The notes below the pieces were generated by a model, which saw only the letters and a program-made list of their open reading frames with translations, was not told the origin of the DNA and searched no databases. This document shows, one piece after another, positions 1 through 5,987 of a DNA stretch of 7,954 bases. A program made the translations under genes and the position numbers. The stretch covers positions 1-7,954 of the forward strand of contig CAYJDR010000063.1 in the NCBI GenBank assembly GCA_964368965.1, read 5' to 3'. The stretch is from CAYJDR01 sp964368965. GTDB lineage: Bacteria > Chrysiogenota > Deferribacteres > Deferribacterales > Mucispirillaceae. Positions within the stretch are counted from its first letter, which is position 1. The number at the start of each line of letters is the position of its first letter.

Positions 1-449
1 CCTGACATGTCGCCACGAGTTTTTGTTTGCTTTAAAGCATAACGTAGACGACCAGGATGATGAGCTTTAAATTTTAACGCTCTACCTTTAGGGCAAGTTA
101 TTGACCTTGAATCGTTATAATCTTCTTTATTACGTGCAGTGCCATCGTATGCTACTTCGCTTTCATCAGTAGTTATACGTTTAACTATTCCGTTTACTAC
201 GTGCAACTTAGAAACACACCTTACACCTGTACCACAGTTGTGAGTACAACCTGCATAGTAAATCTTCGCATTAGATAAATCTGTAGGTGCTACCGAACCA
301 GCTAAATTGCCGCCTGCACCTGACACCGTTAAAGCGCCACCATCGTCACTGCTACAACCAGCAACAGTCGCAGCTGCACCAACAGCTGCCATACCTTTCA
401 CGAAAGTACGACGAGTAAGACTAGATTTTAATAAATCTTTAGAACCCAT
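1..449 (-). CDS. DmsA-like molybdopterin oxidoreductase catalytic subunit, N-terminal part
   Basis: Partial gene: 149 codons read on the minus strand from the ATG at 449-447 and continue past the left edge. A GGAGGA ribosome site lies 5 bases upstream of this start. Residues 10-34 form a twin-arginine signal (SLTRRTFVKG, then an Ala/Val/Gly stretch), so the protein should be folded in the cytoplasm and exported by Tat. The signal ends in V-A-G-C (Cys32), which also fits a lipobox. Residues 68-122 are the N-terminal 4Fe-4S module of the DMSO-reductase family: Cys68, Cys72, Cys78 and Cys119 in CPKGR, followed by the H-P-G-R-L-R-Y segment typical of DmsA/YnfE-type enzymes. The family transfers electrons from the quinone pool, via FeS and membrane subunits, to acceptors such as S- or N-oxides. 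The Cys72-Cys78 spacing is two residues longer than in E. coli DmsA. The substrate cannot be told from this fragment. Partner subunits would lie beyond position 1. Confidence 0.88.
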   Translation of the reverse strand, partial: MGSKDLLKSSLTRRTFVKGMAAVGAAATVAGCSSDDGGALTVSGAGGNLAGSVAPTDLSNAKIYYAGCTHNCGTGVRCVSKLHVVNGIVKRITTDESEVAYDGTARNKEDYNDSRSITCPKGRALKFKAHHPGRLRYALKQTKTRGDMS

Positions 450-516
450 AAGCTTCCTCCATTCTATTATGTGTAACGCCGTTTGTATACCCAGGCGCTA
501 TCAACACATTTCTGAC

Positions 517-545
517 AATATACTCTTTTTAATATAAATTGTCAA
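517..545 (-). promoter_or_regulatory. sigma70-like promoter of the DmsA-like gene
   Basis: Read on the minus strand, a perfect TTGACA (545-540) is followed after 17 bases by TATATT (522-517). Transcription would start near 510, giving a leader of about 60 nt before the ATG at 449. The hexamers and spacing are near consensus, so the gene is probably transcribed independently of cysK, which lies upstream in the same direction. No FNR-type TTGAT-N4-ATCAA site was seen nearby. Confidence 0.6.
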
Positions 546-665
546 TCATATTTAAAAAAAAGATTAAATTTTATTAATTACCATAAAAGTCAACAAAAAC
601 AAGCATTAACAGACTATTGTGCATTAAAAAACAAATAGAACGACGTTAGTGTAATATGGTTAGTG

Positions 666-1577
666 CTAGCTAATCACACTAAGATAACGCTCGCCAGTAT
701 CTGCGAAAAATACAACAATATTCTTGCCTTTATTCTCGGCACGTTTTGATAATTCTAACGCAGCAGTCAATGATGCGCCTGATGATATGCCAACGAGTAT
801 CCCCTCTTCTTTTGCAACTTTACGAGCGTTATCCATTGCATCATCGTTGCTTACTGTGATTATCTCGTCATATATTTCTGTGTTCAATATTTTTGGCACA
901 AAACCAGCACCAATACCTTGTATCTTATGTGGGGCTGGGCTACCACCTGATAAAACTGGTGATGATGCCGGCTCAACAGCAACAATCTTAACATCAGGGT
1001 TTTTACTCTTTAAATACTCGCCAACGCCTGTCAATGTGCCACCTGTACCTACGCCAGCCACGAATATATCAACATTGCCTGCCATATCGTCCCAAATTTC
1101 TACACCTGTTGTTTCAAAATGGACTTTGCTATTTGCCCCATTCTCAAACTGTTGCATCATGATCGCACCAGGTATTTCGTTGCATAATTCTGTCGCCCTA
1201 TTGATAGCGCCTGTCATGCCTTTTGCGCCTTCTGTCAACACAATCTCTGCACCTAAAGCTTTCAACAGCGCCCTGCGCTCCACACTCATTGTGTCAGGCA
1301 TGGTGAAAATCGACTTATATCCCTTGATTGCTGAAATATACGCTATACCGACGCCTGTGTTGCCACTTGTCGGCTCGATAATTGTGCCGCCAGCTTTTAA
1401 TTTGCCAGATTTTTCTGCATCTTCTATCATTGATAGCGCCGCCCTATCTTTTGCACTCGATAACGGGTTAAACATCTCAAGTTTCGCATAAATATTTGCA
1501 ACACCATCGTTTATTTTATTAATCTTAACTATCGGCGTGTTGCCAACTAACTCTGTTAAATTATTGTATGTACGCAT
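666..1577 (-). CDS. cysK: cysteine synthase A (O-acetylserine sulfhydrylase)
   Basis: A 303-residue fold-type II PLP enzyme, full length for the family. It makes L-cysteine and acetate from O-acetyl-L-serine and sulfide in the cytoplasm, the last step of cysteine biosynthesis. Visible family marks in order: PLP lysine Lys43 in SSAKDRAA (the usual form is GSVKDR), the substrate loop TSGNTG at 70-75, the M-S-x-E-R-R segment near 97-102, the phosphate-binding GTGGTLTG near 177-184, the PHKIQGIGAGF loop, the GISSGAS stretch that contacts the PLP pyridine nitrogen, and the C-terminal ADTGERYLS. The ATG at 1577 follows a GAGGTG ribosome site. The gene is transcribed away from the HD hydrolase gene and toward the DmsA-like gene, with 216 bases between. 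I saw no convincing terminator after it. CysM is the main alternative, but the GERYLS ending and the MSxERR and QGIGAG loops favour CysK. Confidence 0.9.
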   Translation of the reverse strand: MRTYNNLTELVGNTPIVKINKINDGVANIYAKLEMFNPLSSAKDRAALSMIEDAEKSGKLKAGGTIIEPTSGNTGVGIAYISAIKGYKSIFTMPDTMSVERRALLKALGAEIVLTEGAKGMTGAINRATELCNEIPGAIMMQQFENGANSKVHFETTGVEIWDDMAGNVDIFVAGVGTGGTLTGVGEYLKSKNPDVKIVAVEPASSPVLSGGSPAPHKIQGIGAGFVPKILNTEIYDEIITVSNDDAMDNARKVAKEEGILVGISSGASLTAALELSKRAENKGKNIVVFFADTGERYLSVIS

Positions 1578-1607
1578 TATTGCACCTCACTATTTTAATA
1601 TGACACA

Positions 1608-1637
1608 ATAGTACAGCAAAAGTATCACTCGGTACAA
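1608..1637 (-). promoter_or_regulatory. possible cysK promoter
   Basis: On the minus strand TTGTAC (1637-1632) and TACTAT (1613-1608) are separated by 18 bases and lie about 30 bases upstream of the cysK ATG. Both hexamers match the sigma70 consensus only partly. This is the best candidate in the 132-base divergent spacer. No S-box, T-box or CysB-like site was recognised. Confidence 0.35.
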
Positions 1638-1709
1638 CATTTTTATATGCATTTATTATTGACTATGGTTCAAATCCAAACTACTCTATACTATATTTAG
1701 GGGGAATAA

Positions 1710-2282
1710 ATGAGCAAATTATCACTAGAAAAAGCTACGGAACTTATTAAATCAACTACGACGCAACCACACTTAATAACACACGCAATCGCCGTATCAA
1801 GCGCAATGGGCGCAATGGCTGAACACTATGGTGAAGATGTCGAATATTGGCAAGCAATCGGCATGTTACACGACTACGACTATGAACAACACCCAGAAGA
1901 ACACTTGAAACATACAGCTGAGCCACTAAAATCTGCGGGTATAGATGATGAAACTATAAACACCATCCTCTCACACGGCTATGAAATATGCTCCGATATA
2001 AAACCTGAAAAGCTTATAGATAAAGCTCTCTACACGGTCGATGCTTTAACAGGACTTGTTAGTGCAACTTCGAAAATGCGCCCTAATGGGATACTTGATC
2101 TTGAGCCAAAAAGCGTTGCCAAAAAATTTAAAGATAAAAGCTTTGCCGCTGGAGTTGACAGAACTGTCATCACAAAAGGACTAGAAATGCTTGACATGGA
2201 AAGAAGTTTAGCTATCGAGATATGTATAAAAGGCATGAAAGCTCATGCAAAAGAGCTTGGACTTGAAGGCACGAATGCATAA
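1710..2282 (+). CDS. HD-superfamily hydrolase (COG2316 type)
   Basis: A 190-residue soluble protein with the metal-binding HD arrangement: His25 (LITHAIAVSSAM), His54-Asp55 (GMLHDYDYE), His89 (ILSHGYE) and Asp110 (YTVDALTGL), with His68 also available as an extra ligand. HD proteins of this kind bind one or two divalent metals and usually hydrolyse phosphoester or nucleotide bonds. The C-terminal part, with V-A-K-K-F-K-D-K-S-F-A-A-G-V near 135-149, matches from memory the small COG2316 'predicted HD hydrolase' family. Its substrate is unknown. The ATG at 1710 is supported by AGGGGG at 1699-1704, five bases upstream. It is divergent from cysK and lies 117 bases before the transporter gene, which has its own promoter, so it is probably monocistronic. 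The function cannot be deduced from its neighbours. Confidence 0.82.
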   Translation: MSKLSLEKATELIKSTTTQPHLITHAIAVSSAMGAMAEHYGEDVEYWQAIGMLHDYDYEQHPEEHLKHTAEPLKSAGIDDETINTILSHGYEICSDIKPEKLIDKALYTVDALTGLVSATSKMRPNGILDLEPKSVAKKFKDKSFAAGVDRTVITKGLEMLDMERSLAIEICIKGMKAHAKELGLEGTNA

Positions 2283-2323
2283 AAAAATTAGCCTTTTATC
2301 ACACAAAAAATAATTTATTTTTA

Positions 2324-2352
2324 TTGACAAACTTCAATTATTAAATAATAAT
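2324..2352 (+). promoter_or_regulatory. promoter of the transporter-ureohydrolase unit
   Basis: A perfect TTGACA (2324-2329) is followed after 17 bases by AATAAT (2347-2352, five of six matches to TATAAT). The predicted start is near 2359 and the leader is about 40 nt. A dyad-symmetric element at 2351-2372 covers the -10 edge and the likely start site, the position expected of a repressor operator. Confidence 0.5.
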
Positions 2353-2372
2353 GTCAACTGTGTTTTTGACAT
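2351..2372. promoter_or_regulatory. inverted repeat, possible operator
   Basis: ATGTCAA (2351-2357) and TTGACAT (2366-2372) form perfect 7-base inverted arms around an 8-base spacer. The element overlaps the last bases of the proposed -10 hexamer and the predicted transcription start of the transporter-ureohydrolase unit. Geometry and position fit a dimeric repressor site, but I do not recognise the cognate regulator. The right arm alone could instead be a second -35 hexamer. Confidence 0.4.
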
Positions 2373-2399
2373 AAGTTTTATTATTAGGGAGAGTTACAG

Positions 2400-3623
2400 A
2401 TGAGTATTGACAAAACGACTTATACTTTTAAAGATAAGTTAGTCTCAGTTGGACCTGGGATATTGATTGTTGGTTCATTTATTGGGCCAGGTACATTAAC
2501 AAGCGCTACAAGAGCTGGCGCGAGCTTTGGATATGATTTACTTTGGACGATTGCGTTCTCAGTTATCGCCGTTTTAGTTACACAAGAAATGTCTTCAAGG
2601 CTTGGTATTGTTACACAAAAAGGCCTAGCAGAAGCTATCCTTGATGCTTTTGCACACAACAAAACATTGAAATTGTTTATGATGTGGCTAGTCGGTTCGG
2701 CTATCACACTTGGCAGTATTGCATATATCGGTGGCGATTTAACAGGCACTGCAGCTGGTCTTTCACAACTGACAGGCATACCGACAAACTATTTAGCACC
2801 TATGTGGGGCTTCTGTATGATTTTCTTAATCAATACAGGTAACGCTGTTAAGAACTTAGAAAAATTACTCGCTGTCTGCGTAAGCGTTATGGCATTCGTG
2901 TTCATCGTCACTATGATTACTGTTAAACCTGATTTAGGCGCTGTTTTAGCGGGATTTGTTCCAAAAGTTCCTGAAGGAGCACTATTAAACTGCGTAGCAT
3001 TAATCGGTACAACTGTTGTTCCATACAACATGTTTATCCACGCTATCAGCGCTAAGAAAACATGGAAATCTCCATCTCAACTACCTCTTGCAAAATTTGA
3101 CGTTACAGTATCAATGTTAATCGGTGGTACTATCACATGTGCTGTTGTTATCACTGCTGCAACTGTTATGAATGGCATGTCTGTTAAATCTGTTGCTGAT
3201 ATGGCTGTTCAGTTAGAACCACTATTAGGTGAATTTTCTAAACCATTCTTAAGTATTGGTATGATTGCAGCTGGTGTTTCATCTGCATTGCTATCACCAC
3301 TTGGTGCATCTTATGTTTTAGCTGGTTTACTTGGTTGGGACATCGAAAATGATGACAAACGCTTCAAAATCACTAACATCGTGATTATTGTTTTCGGTAT
3401 CATTATTTCTGGTACTGGTTACAACCCTGTATCTATCATATTAGTTGCACAAGCTATTAACGGCGTATTCTTACCAATTATCGTTGGTACAGTTGTTTAC
3501 TTAACTAGCCGTAAAAGCATCATGGGCGAATATACAAATAGTGTTATCTCAAACGTACTTGGTATTGCAATTTTCGCGATTTCGCTTATTATAGGCGTTA
3601 GTAGCGTTGTATCGCTATTCTAA
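2400..3623 (+). CDS. NRAMP-superfamily transporter with non-canonical substrate site
   Basis: A 407-residue polytopic inner-membrane protein with about 10-11 hydrophobic segments, the size of bacterial NRAMP (MntH) proteins. The fold is recognised from TM1 (VGPGILIVGSFIGPGT, residues 17-32), the TM2-3 segment with SSRLGIVTQKGLAEAI near 65-80, and the TM6 signature VVPYNMFIH at 206-214. Canonical NRAMPs bind Mn2+ or Fe2+ with the TM1 Asp and Asn of DPGN and the TM6 Met of MPH. Here these positions are Gly29, Thr32 and Val207, with Tyr209 for His, so classical transition-metal transport is doubtful. Distant NRAMP homologues of this kind exist in bacteria and some sit beside genes for organic-substrate catabolism, such as B. 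subtilis YcsG (recalled). The start has AGGGAG at 2386-2391, eight bases upstream. The ureohydrolase gene follows after 18 nt, so the two are very likely co-transcribed and functionally linked. Confidence 0.85.
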   Translation: MSIDKTTYTFKDKLVSVGPGILIVGSFIGPGTLTSATRAGASFGYDLLWTIAFSVIAVLVTQEMSSRLGIVTQKGLAEAILDAFAHNKTLKLFMMWLVGSAITLGSIAYIGGDLTGTAAGLSQLTGIPTNYLAPMWGFCMIFLINTGNAVKNLEKLLAVCVSVMAFVFIVTMITVKPDLGAVLAGFVPKVPEGALLNCVALIGTTVVPYNMFIHAISAKKTWKSPSQLPLAKFDVTVSMLIGGTITCAVVITAATVMNGMSVKSVADMAVQLEPLLGEFSKPFLSIGMIAAGVSSALLSPLGASYVLAGLLGWDIENDDKRFKITNIVIIVFGIIISGTGYNPVSIILVAQAINGVFLPIIVGTVVYLTSRKSIMGEYTNSVISNVLGIAIFAISLIIGVSSVVSLF

Positions 3624-3641
3624 ACTTTTTTGGAGCAGTAA

Positions 3642-4478
3642 ATGAAAAACAAACCAGTATGTTACGAACCATCTAGGGAGATCCCTAACATATATTCAGG
3701 CGTGCCATCATTCATGGGGCTACCTGTTGCAAAAACTAAAGAAGATATCAAAGGGCATGATTTTGCTATCATGGGTGTCCCTTTTGAGCATGTATGTACT
3801 TACGGCGGCTTTAGTGGTGTTGAAAACGCTACGAAAACTATCCGTACAGCATCTATCAGGTACGGTGGATACTTACCAGAGTATGACTTTGACATCTTTG
3901 ATGATATGAGCGGTTGCGACTATGGCGACTCAGCTGTAAAAAACGGCGACCATGAGTTCACATACAAACATGCAAGCGAATACTTAGGCGATATATTAGA
4001 GGCAGGCGCTATACCAATCACTTTTGGTGGTGACCACTCTATCAGTTTCCCACTTATCAAAAAGTTTGCAGANNNNNNNNNNNNNNNNNNNNNNNNNNNN
4101 NNNNNNNNNNNNNNNNNNNNNNNNNNNNNNNNNNNNNNNNNNNNNNNNNNNNNNNNNNNNNNNNNNNNNNNNTCTATCAAGAAAGCTATCGAAATCGCAA
4201 GCAAAGGTACAGATGCAATATACGTTACAGTGTGTAGCGATGCACTAGACGTTGCATTCAACCCAGGTGGTCCTGCTGACATGTGTGGCTTAACTAGCTA
4301 TGAACTTGCTGTAATGCTTACAGAGTGTGGCTATGCTGGTGCTACAGGGTTTGACTTTATGGAAGTTTACCCGCCTGATGATTTGCATAACATCTCAAGC
4401 CACTGTGCTAGTTGGATGGCGATTTACTTCATGAGTGGTGTCGCACAAAAACGTGCTGGTGTCGAACTAAAAATTTAA
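3642..4478 (+). CDS. agmatinase/arginase-family ureohydrolase, interrupted by assembly gap
   Basis: Ureohydrolases use a binuclear metal centre, usually Mn2+, to hydrolyse guanidino or formimino groups. Visible family marks: GVPSFMGLP near 20-28, DFAIMGVPFE near 40-49, the I-R-x-A-S motif, GGDHS at 129-133 (His132 is the first metal ligand), and the C-terminal stretch with CGLTSYEL and GFDFMEVYPPD. The central HxDxH ligand region falls in the run of N and cannot be assessed. At the second metal motif, normally S-x-D-x-D, the sequence is T-V-C-S-D (nominal residues 196-200), so the first Asp is Cys198. The usual DPAFAPG is DVAFNPG. The GARxGP loop after the first strand is also replaced. These changes argue against a standard agmatinase. 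The start has GGAG at 3632-3635, 18 nt after the transporter stop. The coding frame is open on both sides of the gap. The nominal 278 residues are probably too few. The substrate is unknown. Confidence 0.78.
   Translation: MKNKPVCYEPSREIPNIYSGVPSFMGLPVAKTKEDIKGHDFAIMGVPFEHVCTYGGFSGVENATKTIRTASIRYGGYLPEYDFDIFDDMSGCDYGDSAVKNGDHEFTYKHASEYLGDILEAGAIPITFGGDHSISFPLIKKFAXXXXXXXXXXXXXXXXXXXXXXXXXXXXXXXXXXSIKKAIEIASKGTDAIYVTVCSDALDVAFNPGGPADMCGLTSYELAVMLTECGYAGATGFDFMEVYPPDDLHNISSHCASWMAIYFMSGVAQKRAGVELKI
4073..4172. other. assembly gap of 100 N
   Basis: Exactly 100 undetermined bases lie inside the ureohydrolase gene. A round 100 is the usual placeholder for a scaffold gap of unknown length. Aligned from memory to E. 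coli SpeB, about 70 residues (roughly 210 bases) should separate the flanking segments, against 33-34 residues given here. The true gap is therefore probably about 110 bases longer, and coordinates to its right are nominal. Confidence 0.95.
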
Positions 4479-4489
4479 TTAAATTTTAT

Positions 4490-4523
4490 AGCCTTTCTCA
4501 TTTTGGGAAAGGCTTTTATTTTG
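4490..4523 (+). terminator. hairpin terminator of the transporter-ureohydrolase unit
   Basis: AGCCTTTC (4490-4497) pairs with GAAAGGCT (4507-4514). The stem extends by a T-G wobble and a C-G pair to ten base pairs around a five-base loop, followed by TTTTATTTTG. It begins 12 bases after the ureohydrolase stop. Its T-tract contains the stop codon of the convergent regulator gene (4518-4516). On the other strand the T-rich tail is weaker, so it is probably only partly bidirectional. Confidence 0.85.
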
Positions 4524-5940
4524 TTATCAAGCTACGCAATCGCTCAACAGCTATCGGAAATTTATCTGCACTCATAGAAAGCGTTGTCATTGATATATGC
4601 GAATTATCTTTTGCATAGTAGAAAAATCCAGGGTTGAAATCTACTCCAACGCGTCTATTATACATTTTACGGATATTTATCCCTTTCTCAAACTTTGGAA
4701 ATAGATAGTATGCGCTCTGCTCGCTATCCCACTCTGCATAATCAGATAAATAATGCTTCATCGCCTCATCAAGTGCATTAAGTTGGCTCGCAAGGTGTCC
4801 CCTAAGTTTTGATAAATACTTATCAAATAATCCACTTTTAATAGCGTTAGCCATCATCACTTGCATAACTGGTGAAGGCATTATATCAATAGGCATTTTC
4901 AAACGAGATAATTTGTTTATCAAGTGTTTATCAGCATATATCCATGCGAGGTTGAACGCCTCAGATGTAGGGCGTAAAAAACTACCAATATATATGATGC
5001 TATTAGATTTATCATATGATTTTAACGCTGGTGGATAATCTACTTTATGATACAAATTGCGCATAGAATCCATCTCAATTATTGGTATCGTTTGCTTTGC
5101 ACAAAACTCTACAATTTCTTTACGCCTATCGTTGCTTAGTGTGATGCCTGTTGGGTTATGGTCACATGGCTGTATGTGTAAAAAAGTATTTCGCAATGGG
5201 CGCACAAACTCCTTCATAGGGTTTATGATTATCCCACTACTATCCATTTCAAGTGCTTTAAAGTTCGCACCACTATACGCCATGATGTCTTTCAAGGTCA
5301 CAAAACTATATTTCTCATGATAATAATTTACACCTACATTTAAAAACACACTTGCAAGTAAATTCAATATCTGTGTAATGCTTGAAAACACAAGTACCTC
5401 ATCAGGTTTTGCATTAATGCCTGAGGGCTTCATATAATCACAAATTGCTTCACGCAACTCATAAACACCTAACCTATCATTCTCGGCTTCATTAGATATC
5501 CGTTTAGTATCAATAGTTTTCATGTTCATATTTTCAAAAAGATAGTTAATGAAGTTAAACTCTTTTTCAGGGTGTCGCCTGCTTAAATTTAGTGTGCTAT
5601 GTGTATCTGATAGTTCAATATAAGCATCTTTTGCAATCTTTTGTGAGCCTCTTGATATCTTTTTATCCCAATTAATTAGTTTTGTTTTATTTTGAAATTC
5701 ATTATAGCTTATAAATGTGCCTTTTCTCTCGATACGCTCAATATAACCCTCAACTTGTAGATGATAAAGTGTCGCATTTATAGTGTTTCTACTCAGGTTA
5801 TACATTTTTGAAAGCACCCTATCTGATGGCAATTTCTTACCATAATTTAACTCACCCAACTTTATTTGTTGTATCAAATAGTTAGCGAATTGCATATACA
5901 CAGGTAAACTTGAACTATTATTAATATTGAACTCTAACAT
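4516..5940 (-). CDS. MocR/GabR-type GntR regulator with degenerate aminotransferase domain
   Basis: The frame is open from an ATG at 5961 (481 residues; numbering here counts from it). The ATG at 5940 (474 residues) is preferred because AGGTG lies four bases upstream, whereas the first ATG has no ribosome site and nearly abuts the predicted transcript start. Residues 18-84 are a GntR winged helix-turn-helix (GKKLPSDRVLSKMYNLSRNT, then EGYIERIERKGTFI). The rest, from about 125, is a fold-type I aminotransferase-like domain: RLGVYELREAI near 163-173, HNPTG near 273, and GSFLRPTSEAF near 326-336. MocR proteins normally bind PLP there as an effector-sensing site. Here the lysine is Arg330, and Met297 and Ser299 occupy the places of the Asp and Tyr of the usual EDDY motif. 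It is divergent from the flavocytochrome gene, whose shared promoter region holds direct repeats, and convergent with the ureohydrolase gene. It is probably a transcription factor, not an enzyme. Confidence 0.87.
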   Translation of the reverse strand: MLEFNINNSSSLPVYMQFANYLIQQIKLGELNYGKKLPSDRVLSKMYNLSRNTINATLYHLQVEGYIERIERKGTFISYNEFQNKTKLINWDKKISRGSQKIAKDAYIELSDTHSTLNLSRRHPEKEFNFINYLFENMNMKTIDTKRISNEAENDRLGVYELREAICDYMKPSGINAKPDEVLVFSSITQILNLLASVFLNVGVNYYHEKYSFVTLKDIMAYSGANFKALEMDSSGIIINPMKEFVRPLRNTFLHIQPCDHNPTGITLSNDRRKEIVEFCAKQTIPIIEMDSMRNLYHKVDYPPALKSYDKSNSIIYIGSFLRPTSEAFNLAWIYADKHLINKLSRLKMPIDIMPSPVMQVMMANAIKSGLFDKYLSKLRGHLASQLNALDEAMKHYLSDYAEWDSEQSAYYLFPKFEKGINIRKMYNRRVGVDFNPGFFYYAKDNSHISMTTLSMSADKFPIAVERLRSLITK

Positions 5941-5987
5941 CTGGCACCTATGGTTTTTCATATTTCTGGCACTATACTACACTGGCA
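5940..5987. repeat. three direct CTGGCA repeats, candidate regulator operators
   Basis: TCTGGCAC occurs at 5940-5947 and again at 5965-5972, and CTGGCA recurs at 5982-5987. All are in the same orientation, with start-to-start spacings of 25 and 16 bases. They cover the space between the divergent regulator and flavocytochrome genes. Several MocR-type regulators (GabR, for example) are known to bind direct repeats, so these are candidate sites for the neighbouring regulator. The first copy abuts the preferred regulator start, which suggests autoregulation. Confidence 0.5.

Noticed and set aside
307..537. Plus-strand open frame overlapping the DmsA-like gene start
   Set aside because: It is antisense to the Tat signal region and its promoter. 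The Ala/Pro-rich translation is typical of a shadow frame.
642..665. Two GTTAGTG direct repeats and a small TTAGTG/CACTAA dyad at the cysK stop codon
   Set aside because: Short, AT-rich, partly coding, and without a stable stem plus T-run. Not supported as a terminator or operator.
724..1491. Long open frame of 255 codons opposite cysK
   Set aside because: It lies antisense within cysK, which has all family motifs. The translation is low-complexity Ala/Pro/Ser-rich and has no ribosome site or recognisable domain.
1659..1692. Promoter for the HD hydrolase gene (TTGACT with TATACT)
   Set aside because: The two hexamers are 22 bases apart, too far for sigma70. The 17-base alternative TACTCT matches poorly. 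A promoter must exist here, but I cannot point to it.
2283..2325. AT-rich near-palindrome after the HD hydrolase gene as a terminator
   Set aside because: The arms are almost pure A/T and imperfect, and no GC-containing stem with a T-tract is present.
4516..5940. Annotation as an active PLP-dependent aminotransferase
   Set aside because: A GntR DNA-binding domain is fused at the N-terminus and the catalytic lysine position is Arg330, so transamination is not expected.
5941..5961. N-terminal seven-residue extension of the MocR-type protein from the ATG at 5961
   Set aside because: No Shine-Dalgarno precedes it, it lies about 3 nt from the predicted transcript start, and the ATG at 5940 has AGGTG in place and better matches usual family N-termini.
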